Shown here piece by piece: positions 27,236 through 35,740 of a stretch of DNA of 64,000 nucleotides. The notes beneath the pieces were generated by a model. That model did not search any database, was not told where the DNA came from, and worked only from the letters and a program-made list of their open reading frames with translations. Source of the DNA: Clostridiaceae bacterium (GTDB taxonomy: Bacteria > Bacillota > Clostridia > Peptostreptococcales > T1SED10-28); NCBI GenBank assembly GCA_003554105.1, contig PWFQ01000065.1, forward strand, positions 25,007 to 89,006. The letters are read 5' to 3'. A program made the position numbers and the translations under genes. Every line of letters begins with the position of its first letter. Within the stretch, counting starts at the first letter, position 1.

Positions 27236-28813
27236 ATGGCATTTGAGAGACTGGTATTGAAGGGAAAAGTTGTGGAAACCAGGAATCTTTTCAAAAAGAT
27301 TCCTTTCTTGGAGGGCGATAACCAACTGTCAATGGATCGGCTATTCATTAGAATTAATCAGATCATGGAAGAAAAGAAAGTCCGTCATGTTCTAATTACT
27401 ATGGATCAAAGCTTTCAGCTTTACCCCGGACAGTTGGAAGAAATAGGCAGATGGTTTAAAAAGCTGGGAGATGCAGGAAAAGAATTGCATTTTTACTCCA
27501 AAAACTACAATTTCAAAGAACTGTACGTCAGTTCCTTTTGCAATCATCGAATGATTCCTGAAGACGGAACGATTTACTATCTGGGAAATCAAATTAAGCG
27601 AAACTACTACAAGGGTTTGCTCGATCAACTGGGAATCAGAGTGGATGTTTATCGACGGGGGAGCTATAAAGGCGCGGCAGATTCCTTTCGCTCGGAAAAG
27701 ATGGATCAATATCAAACTGAAGCAGCAGAGCTGTTATTGAAGCGTTCAGTTGAAAGTTTTGAGGCGGAAATAATTAAGAAATTCAATCTGAGTGAGAATG
27801 ATTTTTCATGGTTTAAGCAAGGAGAGTATCTGTCTGCTGAAGAAGGAAAAAACATTGGGATCATAACAAAGATCGATTATGAGTTTGCCCTGATATCACA
27901 GTGGATGAAGCAAGGAGAAAAAAAGTGGAAAAAGAAGATAAAGAAAGAATCCATCGGAAAAGGGAAAAAAATTGGTGTTTTAAGTTTTGATGGAAACATT
28001 ATCGATGGAGAAAATCAAAAAAGAGGTCCTTTAGGGAATTCCTGTGGAGATGAAAGTATGATTCGGGAAATTAATGGACTAAGAGAGAACAAAAAAATTC
28101 AAGGTGTGATATTTAAGGTTAATTCAGGGGGTGGATCGGCAAGTGCTTCGGCAGAAATCTATCACGCATTGAACAAGCTGAAGGAAAAGAAACCCCTGGT
28201 CGTTCTTCAAACGGGTTTAGCAGCCTCCGGCGGGTATTATATCTCCTTGCCGGGACAAAAAATATTCACACAGCATGGAACAATTACAGGATCTATAGGT
28301 GTGATTACAATGCTCCCCTATATAGGGAGTTTTCTAAAAGAGAAAGGAATCAATCATGACGGTATACAGGACGGAGAATTCAGTGACCTGCTATCACCAT
28401 GGAAAGAAAGAAAAGAGAAAGAGGAAGTACTTATTATGAAGCAAATTGATCATATTTATGAAGGATTTAAGAAAAAAGTCGTGAAAGAAAGGAAGTTGTC
28501 TGCTGAAAAGGTTGAAGCCCTCTCTCAAGGAAGGATTTGGTCAGGGTACGATGGGAAAAAGAATGGAATTTGCGATGAAGTGGGAGGACTTTTCGATGCA
28601 ATTGATTACTTAAAAGAGCTTTTGGAATTTTCAAAAGTCAAAATAGAATTCTTTCCTAAAAAGAAAGAGGGGATAGTGTTGAGATTGATGATGGGACAAG
28701 GACAGTCTTCTTTTAATGTTTCGACTGAATTTCAAATGATTTCATTTGACAAACTGGGAAATCAGCCCCTCTTAATGTCAGAAGAGCTGATCTTTGCTGG
28801 ATTACAAATCTAG
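27236..28813 (+). CDS. sppA: SppA-like S49 peptidase (long form), apparently without membrane anchor
   Basis: Seen: 525 residues from ATG 27236, eight bases after GAAGGAG. Two S49 halves: the N-terminal half with RGSYKGAADSF (general-base Lys145), the C-terminal half with VNSGGGSASASAE and GLAASGGYYIS (nucleophile Ser331), then TGSIGVI. The Ser/Lys arrangement matches the long SppA form. Known: SppA cuts signal peptides in the membrane. Odd: there is no signal peptide or membrane helix at the N-terminus, unlike the usual anchored SppA, so it may act in the cytoplasm or bind the membrane peripherally. Its last 12 bases overlap the convergent CHAD gene. Confidence 0.88.
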   Translation: MAFERLVLKGKVVETRNLFKKIPFLEGDNQLSMDRLFIRINQIMEEKKVRHVLITMDQSFQLYPGQLEEIGRWFKKLGDAGKELHFYSKNYNFKELYVSSFCNHRMIPEDGTIYYLGNQIKRNYYKGLLDQLGIRVDVYRRGSYKGAADSFRSEKMDQYQTEAAELLLKRSVESFEAEIIKKFNLSENDFSWFKQGEYLSAEEGKNIGIITKIDYEFALISQWMKQGEKKWKKKIKKESIGKGKKIGVLSFDGNIIDGENQKRGPLGNSCGDESMIREINGLRENKKIQGVIFKVNSGGGSASASAEIYHALNKLKEKKPLVVLQTGLAASGGYYISLPGQKIFTQHGTITGSIGVITMLPYIGSFLKEKGINHDGIQDGEFSDLLSPWKERKEKEEVLIMKQIDHIYEGFKKKVVKERKLSAEKVEALSQGRIWSGYDGKKNGICDEVGGLFDAIDYLKELLEFSKVKIEFFPKKKEGIVLRLMMGQGQSSFNVSTEFQMISFDKLGNQPLLMSEELIFAGLQI

Positions 28814-29653
28814 TCCCAAAAGCCTTTTCTTTTTATGAAAAAAAACTTCAGTACGACTGTGAATCTCCTCTTTAATCCATTGCTGGACCTTCATTTCCTC
28901 TTTGTAGAGGGATGACATCTGATTGATGATCGAGGAACGAAGAACTGTGTCAATGTTAAGTCCCAGAACTTCAAAATCTTGAATAACACCAAGTTCATCA
29001 TGGAACTCCTTTAAGATTTTGATCACCCCGGTTTTTTCCTTATCCAGAGAATGAAGAAATTCAAGGGTGTAACGAAGCTTTTTCAAGTTAATACGAAGAG
29101 CATGAAAGGTTTCGATCTCTTCAAGTTTTAATGCGTTCACATAGGATCCCGTGTTTTTGTATATTGCTGAAACTTGATCTTGCAAGCCTTTATACAGAAC
29201 ACGCTCCTCTGTCAGTCCCTGAAATTCATGTTTGATGGATTTTTGAATATTGTTGTAGGTTTTTACCCGCAAAGAACGGAGTTTTTCTTCCAACAGTTTT
29301 TTTTCCTGTGAGGACAGTTTTTCCATCCCATTCATCAGCTCAGTTACTTGACTTTCCTTTTTTTCATAGCTTTGAAGATAAGATATGGAAACATGGAGGT
29401 CCCTTAATGGACTGAAGGCTTTGTGTAGTTTTCGGAATTCTTTCCGGTGGAGAACATATGAAGGACTGGACTGTTGGAACATTGCTCCGAGCAGATCGCA
29501 TAACGCCATCCATCGGCGAAGATAGACACGACAGTCGTGGACACAGTCTTCCGTAGTCTCTTCCTGACAATAAACAAAGGACGCCTGAAATTCTTTCCGT
29601 AGCCCACGTATATAAAGATGTAAACGCTCTTCTAAAACCGAATCGGAAATCAA
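28802..29653 (-). CDS. CHAD-domain protein
   Basis: Seen: 283 residues from TTG 29653 after AAAAAGGGGGG. All-helical and Lys/Glu-rich, with the CHAD histidine/arginine repeats: VHDCRVYLRRW near residue 35 and FHALRINLKKLRYTLEF in the second repeat. Known: CHAD (conserved histidine alpha-helical) domains bind inorganic polyphosphate. No CYTH or polyphosphate kinase gene is adjacent. The 3' ends of this gene and sppA overlap by 12 bases on opposite strands. Confidence 0.9.
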   Translation of the reverse strand: MISDSVLEERLHLYIRGLRKEFQASFVYCQEETTEDCVHDCRVYLRRWMALCDLLGAMFQQSSPSYVLHRKEFRKLHKAFSPLRDLHVSISYLQSYEKKESQVTELMNGMEKLSSQEKKLLEEKLRSLRVKTYNNIQKSIKHEFQGLTEERVLYKGLQDQVSAIYKNTGSYVNALKLEEIETFHALRINLKKLRYTLEFLHSLDKEKTGVIKILKEFHDELGVIQDFEVLGLNIDTVLRSSIINQMSSLYKEEMKVQQWIKEEIHSRTEVFFHKKKRLLGLDL

Positions 29654-29815
29654 GAGATCCCCCCCTTTTTGGTGGATTTTTTTATATCAATAATTGTACA
29701 TTTGCTTTCATTATATCAAAATCTTTGCCTGGAGAAAGGATTTATGAAAAAATAAAGGAAATAGAACGTGAATGTCGAAGTCATAGAGTAAAACCGATAA
29801 AAAGGAGGATGTTGC

Positions 29816-30634
29816 GTGGCATATGAAAAGATTGGAGATGTAAAGATCTATTATGAGTTGAAGCACCAAGGTGAAGGGAAGGAAACCATTGTTTTTTTAA
29901 ATGGAGTAATGGCATCAGTAAGCAGCTGGAGGGCATATCAGAAGATGTTTACAGATCGTGGATTCCAGGTCCTCCTCCATGACTTTAAAGGACAGATGCT
30001 TTCAGAAAAACCGGATGGACCTTATCGTTTTATTGAACATGCTGAGGAAACTATAGAGCTCTTGAAAAGACTTAATGTTCACAAGGCTCATTTTATCGGG
30101 ACATCGTACGGTGGTGAGGTAGGAATGAAAATTGCCTCTCACTTCCCTGAAAATGTGCAAAGTCTGACAATCATTAATTCGGTAAGTGAGATCGATGAAG
30201 GACTCAGACTTTTCGTTGAAGGGTGGAAAAATGAAGCAAAGAGAAAACATGGAGAAAGTTTTTTTTGGACAATGGCACCGACGATCTATCACAGTGAGTA
30301 CTTAACCAGAGAAAAAGAAACCCTGGTAAAGAGAGGAAAAGCCATGAATAAATTGGAAGAAGAGTATTTTGACGGGCAGATACACTTATACGATACTTTT
30401 TTAAATGATGTGAATATGACGGATGAACTATGGAAAATAGAGGCGCCTACATTAATCATTGCCGGAGAAGAGGATCGGTTGAAGCCTCGGAAATTCTCGG
30501 CTTTGATTGCTGAAAAAATTCCTCAGGCAGAGTACCTCATTTTACCTAAAAGCGGTCATGTTTCAATCTTCGAAAAAGAAAATGAACTGAAATCTCTCCT
30601 ATTGGGTTTCGTATTGAAACATGGGGAGCATTAA
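29816..30634 (+). CDS. Alpha/beta hydrolase
   Basis: Seen: 272 residues from GTG 29816 after AAAGGAGG. Alpha/beta-hydrolase fold with nucleophile elbow FIGTSYGGEVG (G-x-S-x-G), acid in IAGEEDRLKP and histidine in LPKSGHVSIF, in that order. No signal peptide. Known: the fold covers esterases, lipases, haloperoxidases and MenH/BioH-like enzymes; substrate unknown. Being next to bioY, a BioH-like role is conceivable, but no other biotin synthesis gene is present, so I do not assign it. Confidence 0.85.
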   Translation: MAYEKIGDVKIYYELKHQGEGKETIVFLNGVMASVSSWRAYQKMFTDRGFQVLLHDFKGQMLSEKPDGPYRFIEHAEETIELLKRLNVHKAHFIGTSYGGEVGMKIASHFPENVQSLTIINSVSEIDEGLRLFVEGWKNEAKRKHGESFFWTMAPTIYHSEYLTREKETLVKRGKAMNKLEEEYFDGQIHLYDTFLNDVNMTDELWKIEAPTLIIAGEEDRLKPRKFSALIAEKIPQAEYLILPKSGHVSIFEKENELKSLLLGFVLKHGEH

Positions 30635-30662
30635 AAAAGAGCCTTGAGTTAGTGAAGGGCTC
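30633..30662 (-). terminator. Terminator overlapping the bioY stop
   Basis: On the minus strand GAGCC (plus 30658-30662) pairs with GGCTC (plus 30639-30643), followed by six T. The bioY stop codon lies inside the loop side. Confidence 0.7.
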
Positions 30663-31254
30663 CTTGATGATTAATAAGATTTGCTTTGACAAGTCGCTCT
30701 TTCAGGATAACAGCAATAAAAGCTGCGACAGAAATTTTCATGAAATCTGGCAAGATAAAGGGTGCGGCACCGGAAATAATAGACTGTTGGAATGTCAGCC
30801 CTGTGTATGCCATTAGCTGCAATGATCCGAAGAGGTAGATGATAAAAACTCCAATCGACATGGCAATAAGATGGTGGAGATATGAAACGAATTTCTCGTT
30901 CGCAGAGAGAAGTTGCCTAAATGCTGCAAAATAGCTTGACCCTTTTTCTGTAATCAGTCCGATTACATAGACCCCTGCAAGAAATCCGAATATGTATCCT
31001 CCTGTAGGTCCCAGGAGGACTCCAAAACCTGCATTGCCTCCTGCAAATACTGGAAGACCGATCACTCCGAGCAGAGTATACAAGCTCTGGCTCAGCAATC
31101 CCAGGCGCGGGCCTAAAATTGATCCTGTTAAAGCAATGGCAATAATTTGCAGAGTGATAGGAACCGGAGTGAAGGGTAATGGGATGAGAAAAATTGACAA
31201 TACGACTGTAATGGATGCAAATAATGAAACAATAATAAGTTCTTTTATGTTCAT
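30649..31254 (-). CDS. bioY: Biotin transporter BioY (ECF S subunit)
   Basis: Seen: 201 residues, six membrane helices; the family signatures IPLPFTPVPITLQ and LGPRLGLLSQSLYTLLG, GFGVLLGPTGGYIFGF. Known: binds biotin and works with the ECF energising module or, in some bacteria, alone. The promoter contains an inverted repeat of BirA-operator form over the -35 box, so expression should be shut off by BirA-biotinyl-AMP. Supplies biotin for the decarboxylase pump at the left end of the window. Confidence 0.95.
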   Translation of the reverse strand: MNIKELIIVSLFASITVVLSIFLIPLPFTPVPITLQIIAIALTGSILGPRLGLLSQSLYTLLGVIGLPVFAGGNAGFGVLLGPTGGYIFGFLAGVYVIGLITEKGSSYFAAFRQLLSANEKFVSYLHHLIAMSIGVFIIYLFGSLQLMAYTGLTFQQSIISGAAPFILPDFMKISVAAFIAVILKERLVKANLINHQGALH

Positions 31255-31286
31255 GGGTGAACACCGTCCTTTTTATGAGTCTCTTT

Positions 31287-31340
31287 ATTATAAAAGAATC
31301 CAAAAAAGATGTCAACCGCTTATTCAAAATGGTTGACATC
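31287..31340 (-). promoter_or_regulatory. bioY promoter with BirA-type operator
   Basis: Minus-strand promoter TTGACA (plus 31310-31315), 17-base spacer, TATAAT (plus 31287-31292). A 10-bp perfect inverted repeat, GATGTCAACC (31308-31317) and GGTTGACATC (31331-31340), separated by 13 bases, covers the -35 box. Arm sequence and spacing match known BirA operators (TGTTAAC-N15-GTTAACA type). Confidence 0.85.
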
Positions 31341-31353
31341 AGAAAAATCACAT

Positions 31354-32268
31354 CTATTTTGTCTTTACAGGGGTTTCAAGGACTTGAAGTCCTCGATTTT
31401 CCTTATCAAATCCTGTGATTAAAATGACAGAGAGCAAAACAAGAAATCCTCCTGCCAGAATAGGAAAATTGACCAGCTCTTGAAAAACAAAATATCCGAT
31501 GATTACAGATGTGATTGGCTCCAGAGTGCTTAAAATTCCTGAACTTTGAGCTCCGATTCTTTGTATACCCACATTCAGAAGATTAACGGCACCGAGGGTG
31601 ACCACATTGGAGAGGATGATTGCCAGAAGCCATCCGGTGAAAGTCATGCCCAGAGTCAAATTACCGGTAAAAAGAGCAAAGAAAAACATAGTGACCGATG
31701 CGATAAGACTTAAATAAAAAGTCAATTTAAAAGAGGATAGTTCTTTTAATCCACTTTTATCAATATAGAGAACATAAAACGCATAAGTTACACCGGAGAC
31801 AAGGGCAAGGAAAATCCCTAAAAACTGACCATCCAGATCTCCGTTATAGAGTAAAAAGATCCCAACTGTACTTAAGATTCCGCTTAATCCTTTGATAAAG
31901 GTGATTGAATCCTTGTAGAAAATCACCGATGCAAGGATCACCAGAATCGGATAAATAAAGTGAAGTGTAGTTGCAATCCCGGTTGAAACATAGTTATATG
32001 AGGCATAGAGGGTCATTGCTGTGGCACCATATCCCAAGACCCCAACAAACAGAAGGTTTTTAAATTGTTTCTTGGTGAGGGAGAAACTTGTATTAGGATT
32101 ATTTCGTACAAGAATAAATAAAAGTGGTAATGCGAAAAAAAATCGCCAGAATACAAGACTGATGGCATTTCCACCTTGGGAATAGATGGTTTTGGCCAAT
32201 AGCGGCATAGCTCCGAAGATCATCCCTGATAAAATGACAGCTAAATATCCTATATTTCGACGACTCAT
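31354..32268 (-). CDS. EamA/DMT-family transporter
   Basis: Seen: 304 residues, ten helices in two EamA repeats; LVFWRFFFALPLLFILV and TGIATTLHFIYPILVILASV in repeat one, SGILSTLEPITSVIIGYFVF in repeat two, and a short charged tail. Known: metabolite exporter family; substrate unknown. AAAGGAGG precedes the ATG. The gene lies upstream of bioY on the same strand, but the bioY operator-promoter in between means they need not be co-regulated. Confidence 0.9.
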   Translation of the reverse strand: MSRRNIGYLAVILSGMIFGAMPLLAKTIYSQGGNAISLVFWRFFFALPLLFILVRNNPNTSFSLTKKQFKNLLFVGVLGYGATAMTLYASYNYVSTGIATTLHFIYPILVILASVIFYKDSITFIKGLSGILSTVGIFLLYNGDLDGQFLGIFLALVSGVTYAFYVLYIDKSGLKELSSFKLTFYLSLIASVTMFFFALFTGNLTLGMTFTGWLLAIILSNVVTLGAVNLLNVGIQRIGAQSSGILSTLEPITSVIIGYFVFQELVNFPILAGGFLVLLSVILITGFDKENRGLQVLETPVKTK

Positions 32269-32343
32269 GGAATTTCCTCCTTTAATAAAACCCGGTTACA
32301 TGTTCTCTCTCATTATAGATTGAAGAAAAGGAAAAGAAAAGAG

Positions 32344-32373
32344 AAAAAGCCGATTCTTTCGAATCGGCTTTTT
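32344..32373. terminator. Terminator after the NIF3 gene
   Basis: 13-bp perfect stem (32344-32356 with 32361-32373) with four-base loop and A/T-run flanks in both directions. Confidence 0.92.
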
Positions 32374-32405
32374 CTGATTCAGTTGATAAAAAACGAGTCT
32401 ACATA

Positions 32406-33233
32406 TTATTTTGGATCTATGACTCCACTCATTCGGACGACCTCAAGTCCTTGATCCTCTAGAGCTTGAGCAAATTGATTGATTCCGACTGAATCACTAG
32501 CCATGTGACCGGCAACAACGATATTACCAATATTCTGCTCTTTAACAGCTTTAATAACATCTTCAGGCATATGCATACAGACAAGAGTTCCCACTCCGGC
32601 TTCAAAATAGGATTTGATGACTTTCACACCACCACCTGTGCCTCCGGCCATGGTGACAACGACTTTCCCTGCATAGTCTTTTTCACTACCGACTCGAATC
32701 ACGGGCTTTGCGGTAGTTTTTTGGTATTCGATTTTCGTTTCCAGAGCTTCAATGACATCTTTCAAAGTAGCTTTATCCTGGTTCTTCAACTTCTCATCCA
32801 AAAGTTTCTGTACAGCACGTTCTGCAAGGATGTCAGCTGGCGTATGGATAGCCATAAAAGGCATATTCAATAATTTAGCACCGGAAACTGCCCGGTCATA
32901 ATTTGAAACATGAAGCCCCCGCTCTACCTGTCCTTTTTTTTCTTGAAGAGCTTTTTGGGCCTTATTAATAGGAACACCGGACTTGACCATGGAATCGATC
33001 TGATTATCCATGACTTTATGTAGATTAATACGGGGCTCACCACCGCTGGGATGATGTGTAATCACTAAATCCACACCAAGCTTTTCGGAAAGCATCATTT
33101 CCGCTAATTCCATATCCACACCAATGGCGACTTTTTTTATATTGTTCCCTTCAACAATAATTCCGGAATCCTCCGGTACTTCCTTTAATCCTGCCAACTC
33201 CAATGCAACATTCATGATTTCCTTGGTATTCAT
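32406..33233 (-). CDS. NIF3-like dinuclear metal-binding protein
   Basis: Seen: 275 residues; metal-ligand motifs of the NIF3 family: DLVITHHPSGG, FMAIHTPAD and AGHMASDSVGIN with a glycine-rich MAGGTGGG. Known: NIF3 proteins (YbgI/DUF34) bind two metal ions; the family has been linked to GTP cyclohydrolase I type 2, but a common function is not settled. Length is the short single-domain form. Starts at ATG after AGGGAG; own terminator follows. Confidence 0.9.
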   Translation of the reverse strand: MNTKEIMNVALELAGLKEVPEDSGIIVEGNNIKKVAIGVDMELAEMMLSEKLGVDLVITHHPSGGEPRINLHKVMDNQIDSMVKSGVPINKAQKALQEKKGQVERGLHVSNYDRAVSGAKLLNMPFMAIHTPADILAERAVQKLLDEKLKNQDKATLKDVIEALETKIEYQKTTAKPVIRVGSEKDYAGKVVVTMAGGTGGGVKVIKSYFEAGVGTLVCMHMPEDVIKAVKEQNIGNIVVAGHMASDSVGINQFAQALEDQGLEVVRMSGVIDPK

Positions 33234-33334
33234 AGAAGCACTCCCTTAAAAATATTTTTATATATAACACTATAATTATATCTAAAGGAATCCCATAGTG
33301 CAAATCATTATTTAGAAAAGCATAAATATTTTGA

Positions 33335-33363
33335 TTGTCATTGAATGGGAAAATTGGTATGAT
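33335..33363 (+). promoter_or_regulatory. Promoter of the DegV-family gene
   Basis: TTGTCA (33335-33340), 17-base spacer, TATGAT (33358-33363), about 30 bases before the ATG. Confidence 0.65.
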
Positions 33364-33395
33364 GAAAAGAAAATGAAGTCGGAAGGGGTAGTATA

Positions 33396-34253
33396 ATGGG
33401 AACCGTAGTCATTACAGACAGTACCAGTTACCTAAAAAACGAGGAACAGTTAGGAATTGAAATTATTTCACAAAAAGTGGTTTTTGGTGAGGAGACTTTA
33501 AAAGAAGTCGATCTTAATAACGAAGAATTCTATGAGATGATCAAAGAGAAAGGATTACCAACCTCTTCCCAGCCTTCAATTGGTGAGTTTAAAGATCTTT
33601 TTGAACATCAAATTAAAGCAGGGGATCATGTTTTAGGAGTTTTTTTATCGAATAAAATCAGCGGAACTTTTTCGACGGCGATGCTCGCACGTGACATGGT
33701 ATTAAATGACTATCCCGAAGCAGAAATTATCCTGTTGGATTCCACGTCCTGCTGTATGCAGTTGGGATTCTCTGCAGAAGCGGCTGCCAAGGAGGCATTG
33801 CAGGGGAAAGAATTGCTGGAAATCAAGAATGCTGCTGAAGCAATAATTGACCGCAGCCGGTTCATTTTTATACCCCATGACCTCGAGCACCTGAAACGTG
33901 GAGGGCGAATAGGAAAGGCAAGCGAAATCCTGGGGACACTGCTAAACATTATTCCAATACTAACGATGGAAAACGGAGAAACCACAGTTTATAAAAAGGT
34001 CAGAAGAAAGAAAAAAGCCGTAACCGAATTGATTAATACACTCCTCCTGGACCATACGAGATATACAGTAAAAGAAATTGTTGTTCATCACATTAATGTG
34101 ATAAATGAAGCTAGAGAATTATTAAAGAATATTGAGAGCGTTATCGATGTTCCTGTTCGAATTCATGACATCGGACCGGTAATCGGATTCCATGTAGGTC
34201 CAGGTGCAATAGGACTGGCATACCACACCGAGAAACCGATAAGAAATACATAA
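33396..34253 (+). CDS. DegV-family fatty-acid-binding protein
   Basis: Seen: 285 residues; ITDSTSYL at the N-terminus, LPTSSQPSIGEF, FLSNKISGTFSTAMLA and the C-terminal HDIGPVIGFHVGPGAIGLAY. Known: DegV proteins (FakB in staphylococci) hold a fatty acid for phosphorylation by FakA kinase, feeding host or exogenous fatty acids to phospholipid synthesis. fakA is not in the window. Single gene with its own promoter and terminator. Confidence 0.93.
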   Translation: MGTVVITDSTSYLKNEEQLGIEIISQKVVFGEETLKEVDLNNEEFYEMIKEKGLPTSSQPSIGEFKDLFEHQIKAGDHVLGVFLSNKISGTFSTAMLARDMVLNDYPEAEIILLDSTSCCMQLGFSAEAAAKEALQGKELLEIKNAAEAIIDRSRFIFIPHDLEHLKRGGRIGKASEILGTLLNIIPILTMENGETTVYKKVRRKKKAVTELINTLLLDHTRYTVKEIVVHHINVINEARELLKNIESVIDVPVRIHDIGPVIGFHVGPGAIGLAYHTEKPIRNT

Positions 34254-34273
34254 TGTATAGCAAATTCTATCAT

Positions 34274-34308
34274 ACACCTGGAGAAGGAGATCTTCTGCAG
34301 GTGTTTTT
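34274..34308 (+). terminator. Terminator of the DegV-family gene
   Basis: CACCTG (34275-34280) pairs with CAGGTG (34298-34303), supported by AGAAG/CTTCT inside, then five T. Confidence 0.8.
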
Positions 34309-34346
34309 CTCTTTTATGATAATTGTGTAAAAGAAAAGAATCTAGG

Positions 34347-34578
34347 TATATATAAGTAAAAGTGAATTTACAGAGACACTATAGGACATAGCAGCTTGTA
34401 TAAAAAATTGTAAATCGGTTGGGGAACATCGAATATACATCCTGCTATGATTCTGAGAGAGATAGATCTTTGTTCCGAATGTTGAGACACTGCTCTGAGG
34501 GAAGTGGAAGATCGTGACGCGGCGGAACATGCAAGGGTATTTTCCTGACAAATGAGATTATTGGGAGGAATTGATCAA
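34347..34578 (+). promoter_or_regulatory. Long structured leader before msrB
   Basis: This 230-base gap has no gene. A candidate TTGTGT-18-TATATA promoter ends at 34352. Then CATAGCAG (34387-34394) pairs perfectly with CTGCTATG (34442-34449), enclosing GTATA (34398-34402) / TATAC (34434-34438); a second element TGTTCCG (34471-34477) pairs with CGGAACA (34523-34529), enclosing CACT/AGTG. I recognise no riboswitch class or T-box; a regulatory leader or small RNA is inference. Confidence 0.4.
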
Positions 34579-35037
34579 ATGGATAAGAATAAAGAAAAAG
34601 AGTTAAAAAAGAAACTGACGAAGATTCAGTTCTATGTAACCCAAGAGAATGGCACAGAACCACCCTTCGATAATCCTTATTGGAATAATGAAAAACAGGG
34701 GATCTATGTTGATGTGGTCGATGGAACACCATTATTCTCTACGAAAGATCAATACGATGCCGGGTGCGGGTGGCCGAGTTTCACAAAACCAATTGACTCT
34801 GAGGAAATGATCGAGAAAGCTGATCGGAGTCTATGGATGGTTCGAACAGAAGTGCGATCGAAAAATGCTGACAGTCACCTTGGGCATGTGTTTTCTGACG
34901 GACCGAAAGAACAGGGTGGATTGAGGTATTGTATTAATAGTGCAGCACTACGGTTTATTCCTGTTGAAGAATTAGATGAAGAAGGCTATGGAGAATATAA
35001 AAAACAATTTGTCGACGAAGAAAAACAGGAAGAATAG
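34579..35037 (+). CDS. msrB: Peptide methionine-R-sulfoxide reductase MsrB
   Basis: Seen: 152 residues from ATG 34579 after [31 protein letters not shown] and the catalytic cysteine in [11 protein letters not shown]. The two CxxC zinc pairs of many MsrB proteins are absent, so this is the zinc-free form. Known: reduces methionine-R-sulfoxide in oxidised proteins using thioredoxin. msrA is not adjacent. It is followed 18 bases later by the OpuC-type transporter permease and may be co-transcribed with it. Confidence 0.95.
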   Translation: MDKNKEKELKKKLTKIQFYVTQENGTEPPFDNPYWNNEKQGIYVDVVDGTPLFSTKDQYDAGCGWPSFTKPIDSEEMIEKADRSLWMVRTEVRSKNADSHLGHVFSDGPKEQGGLRYCINSAALRFIPVEELDEEGYGEYKKQFVDEEKQEE

Positions 35038-35055
35038 CAAGGGAAGGAGGTATAT

Positions 35056-35718
35056 ATGAATTTTATAGGGAATGTAGCAAGGCTATATCAGGAACGGTCG
35101 GAATTTTTTATCCGACTTACCCTTGAGCATATTTATTTGTCGTTCATTGCAATTTTAATCATTGCAATCATTGGTCTCACAATCGGGATAGTGATTGCCA
35201 AAAATCGAAGGTTGGCTGACCCGGTATTGAGCTTAGTAAACTTTATCTATACGATACCAAGTATTGCATTATTCGGTATTCTTGTTGCAATAACAGGAAT
35301 CGGGAACCGCAGTGCTTTGATTGCTTTGGTGGTATATGGTCTGCTGCCTATGATTCGGAATACTTATGTGGCAATCACTGAAATTGATGAGTTGATTATT
35401 GAGTCAGCTGTCGGAATGGGGACAACGCAAAAGCAATTGCTGATTAAAATTCAGCTGCCCCTTGCGTTACCGGTCATCATTGCGGGATTCAGAATCATGG
35501 TGGTGATGACAATTGCTTTAGGAGGGATTGCATCTTTTATTGGAGCAGGTGGTCTCGGCGTTGCTATTTGGCGGGGGATAACCACCAGTTTTCCTGAGAT
35601 GACTGTTGCAGGAAGTTTGCTTGTTGCATTTTTAGCGATTTTTGTGGACTTAATCCTCGGACTTCTTGAGAAAATAACTCGGAAGAAGGTATTGGGGACT
35701 GCTGAAAAACTGTCTTAA
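35056..35718 (+). CDS. OpuC/OpuB-type ABC transporter permease
   Basis: Seen: 220 residues, five or six membrane helices, with the binding-protein-dependent transport EAA loop ESAVGMGTTQKQLLIKIQLPLALPVI and FIYTIPSIALFGILVAI, as in OpuCB/OsmW proteins. AAGGAGGT precedes the ATG. Known: permease of quaternary-amine (glycine betaine, carnitine, choline) uptake systems. Only one permease gene is present, so it presumably forms a homodimer. First gene of permease-binding protein-ATPase-DUF77. Confidence 0.92.
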   Translation: MNFIGNVARLYQERSEFFIRLTLEHIYLSFIAILIIAIIGLTIGIVIAKNRRLADPVLSLVNFIYTIPSIALFGILVAITGIGNRSALIALVVYGLLPMIRNTYVAITEIDELIIESAVGMGTTQKQLLIKIQLPLALPVIIAGFRIMVVMTIALGGIASFIGAGGLGVAIWRGITTSFPEMTVAGSLLVAFLAIFVDLILGLLEKITRKKVLGTAEKLS

Positions 35719-35740
35719 GTGCCAAAATAAGAAAGGAGAA

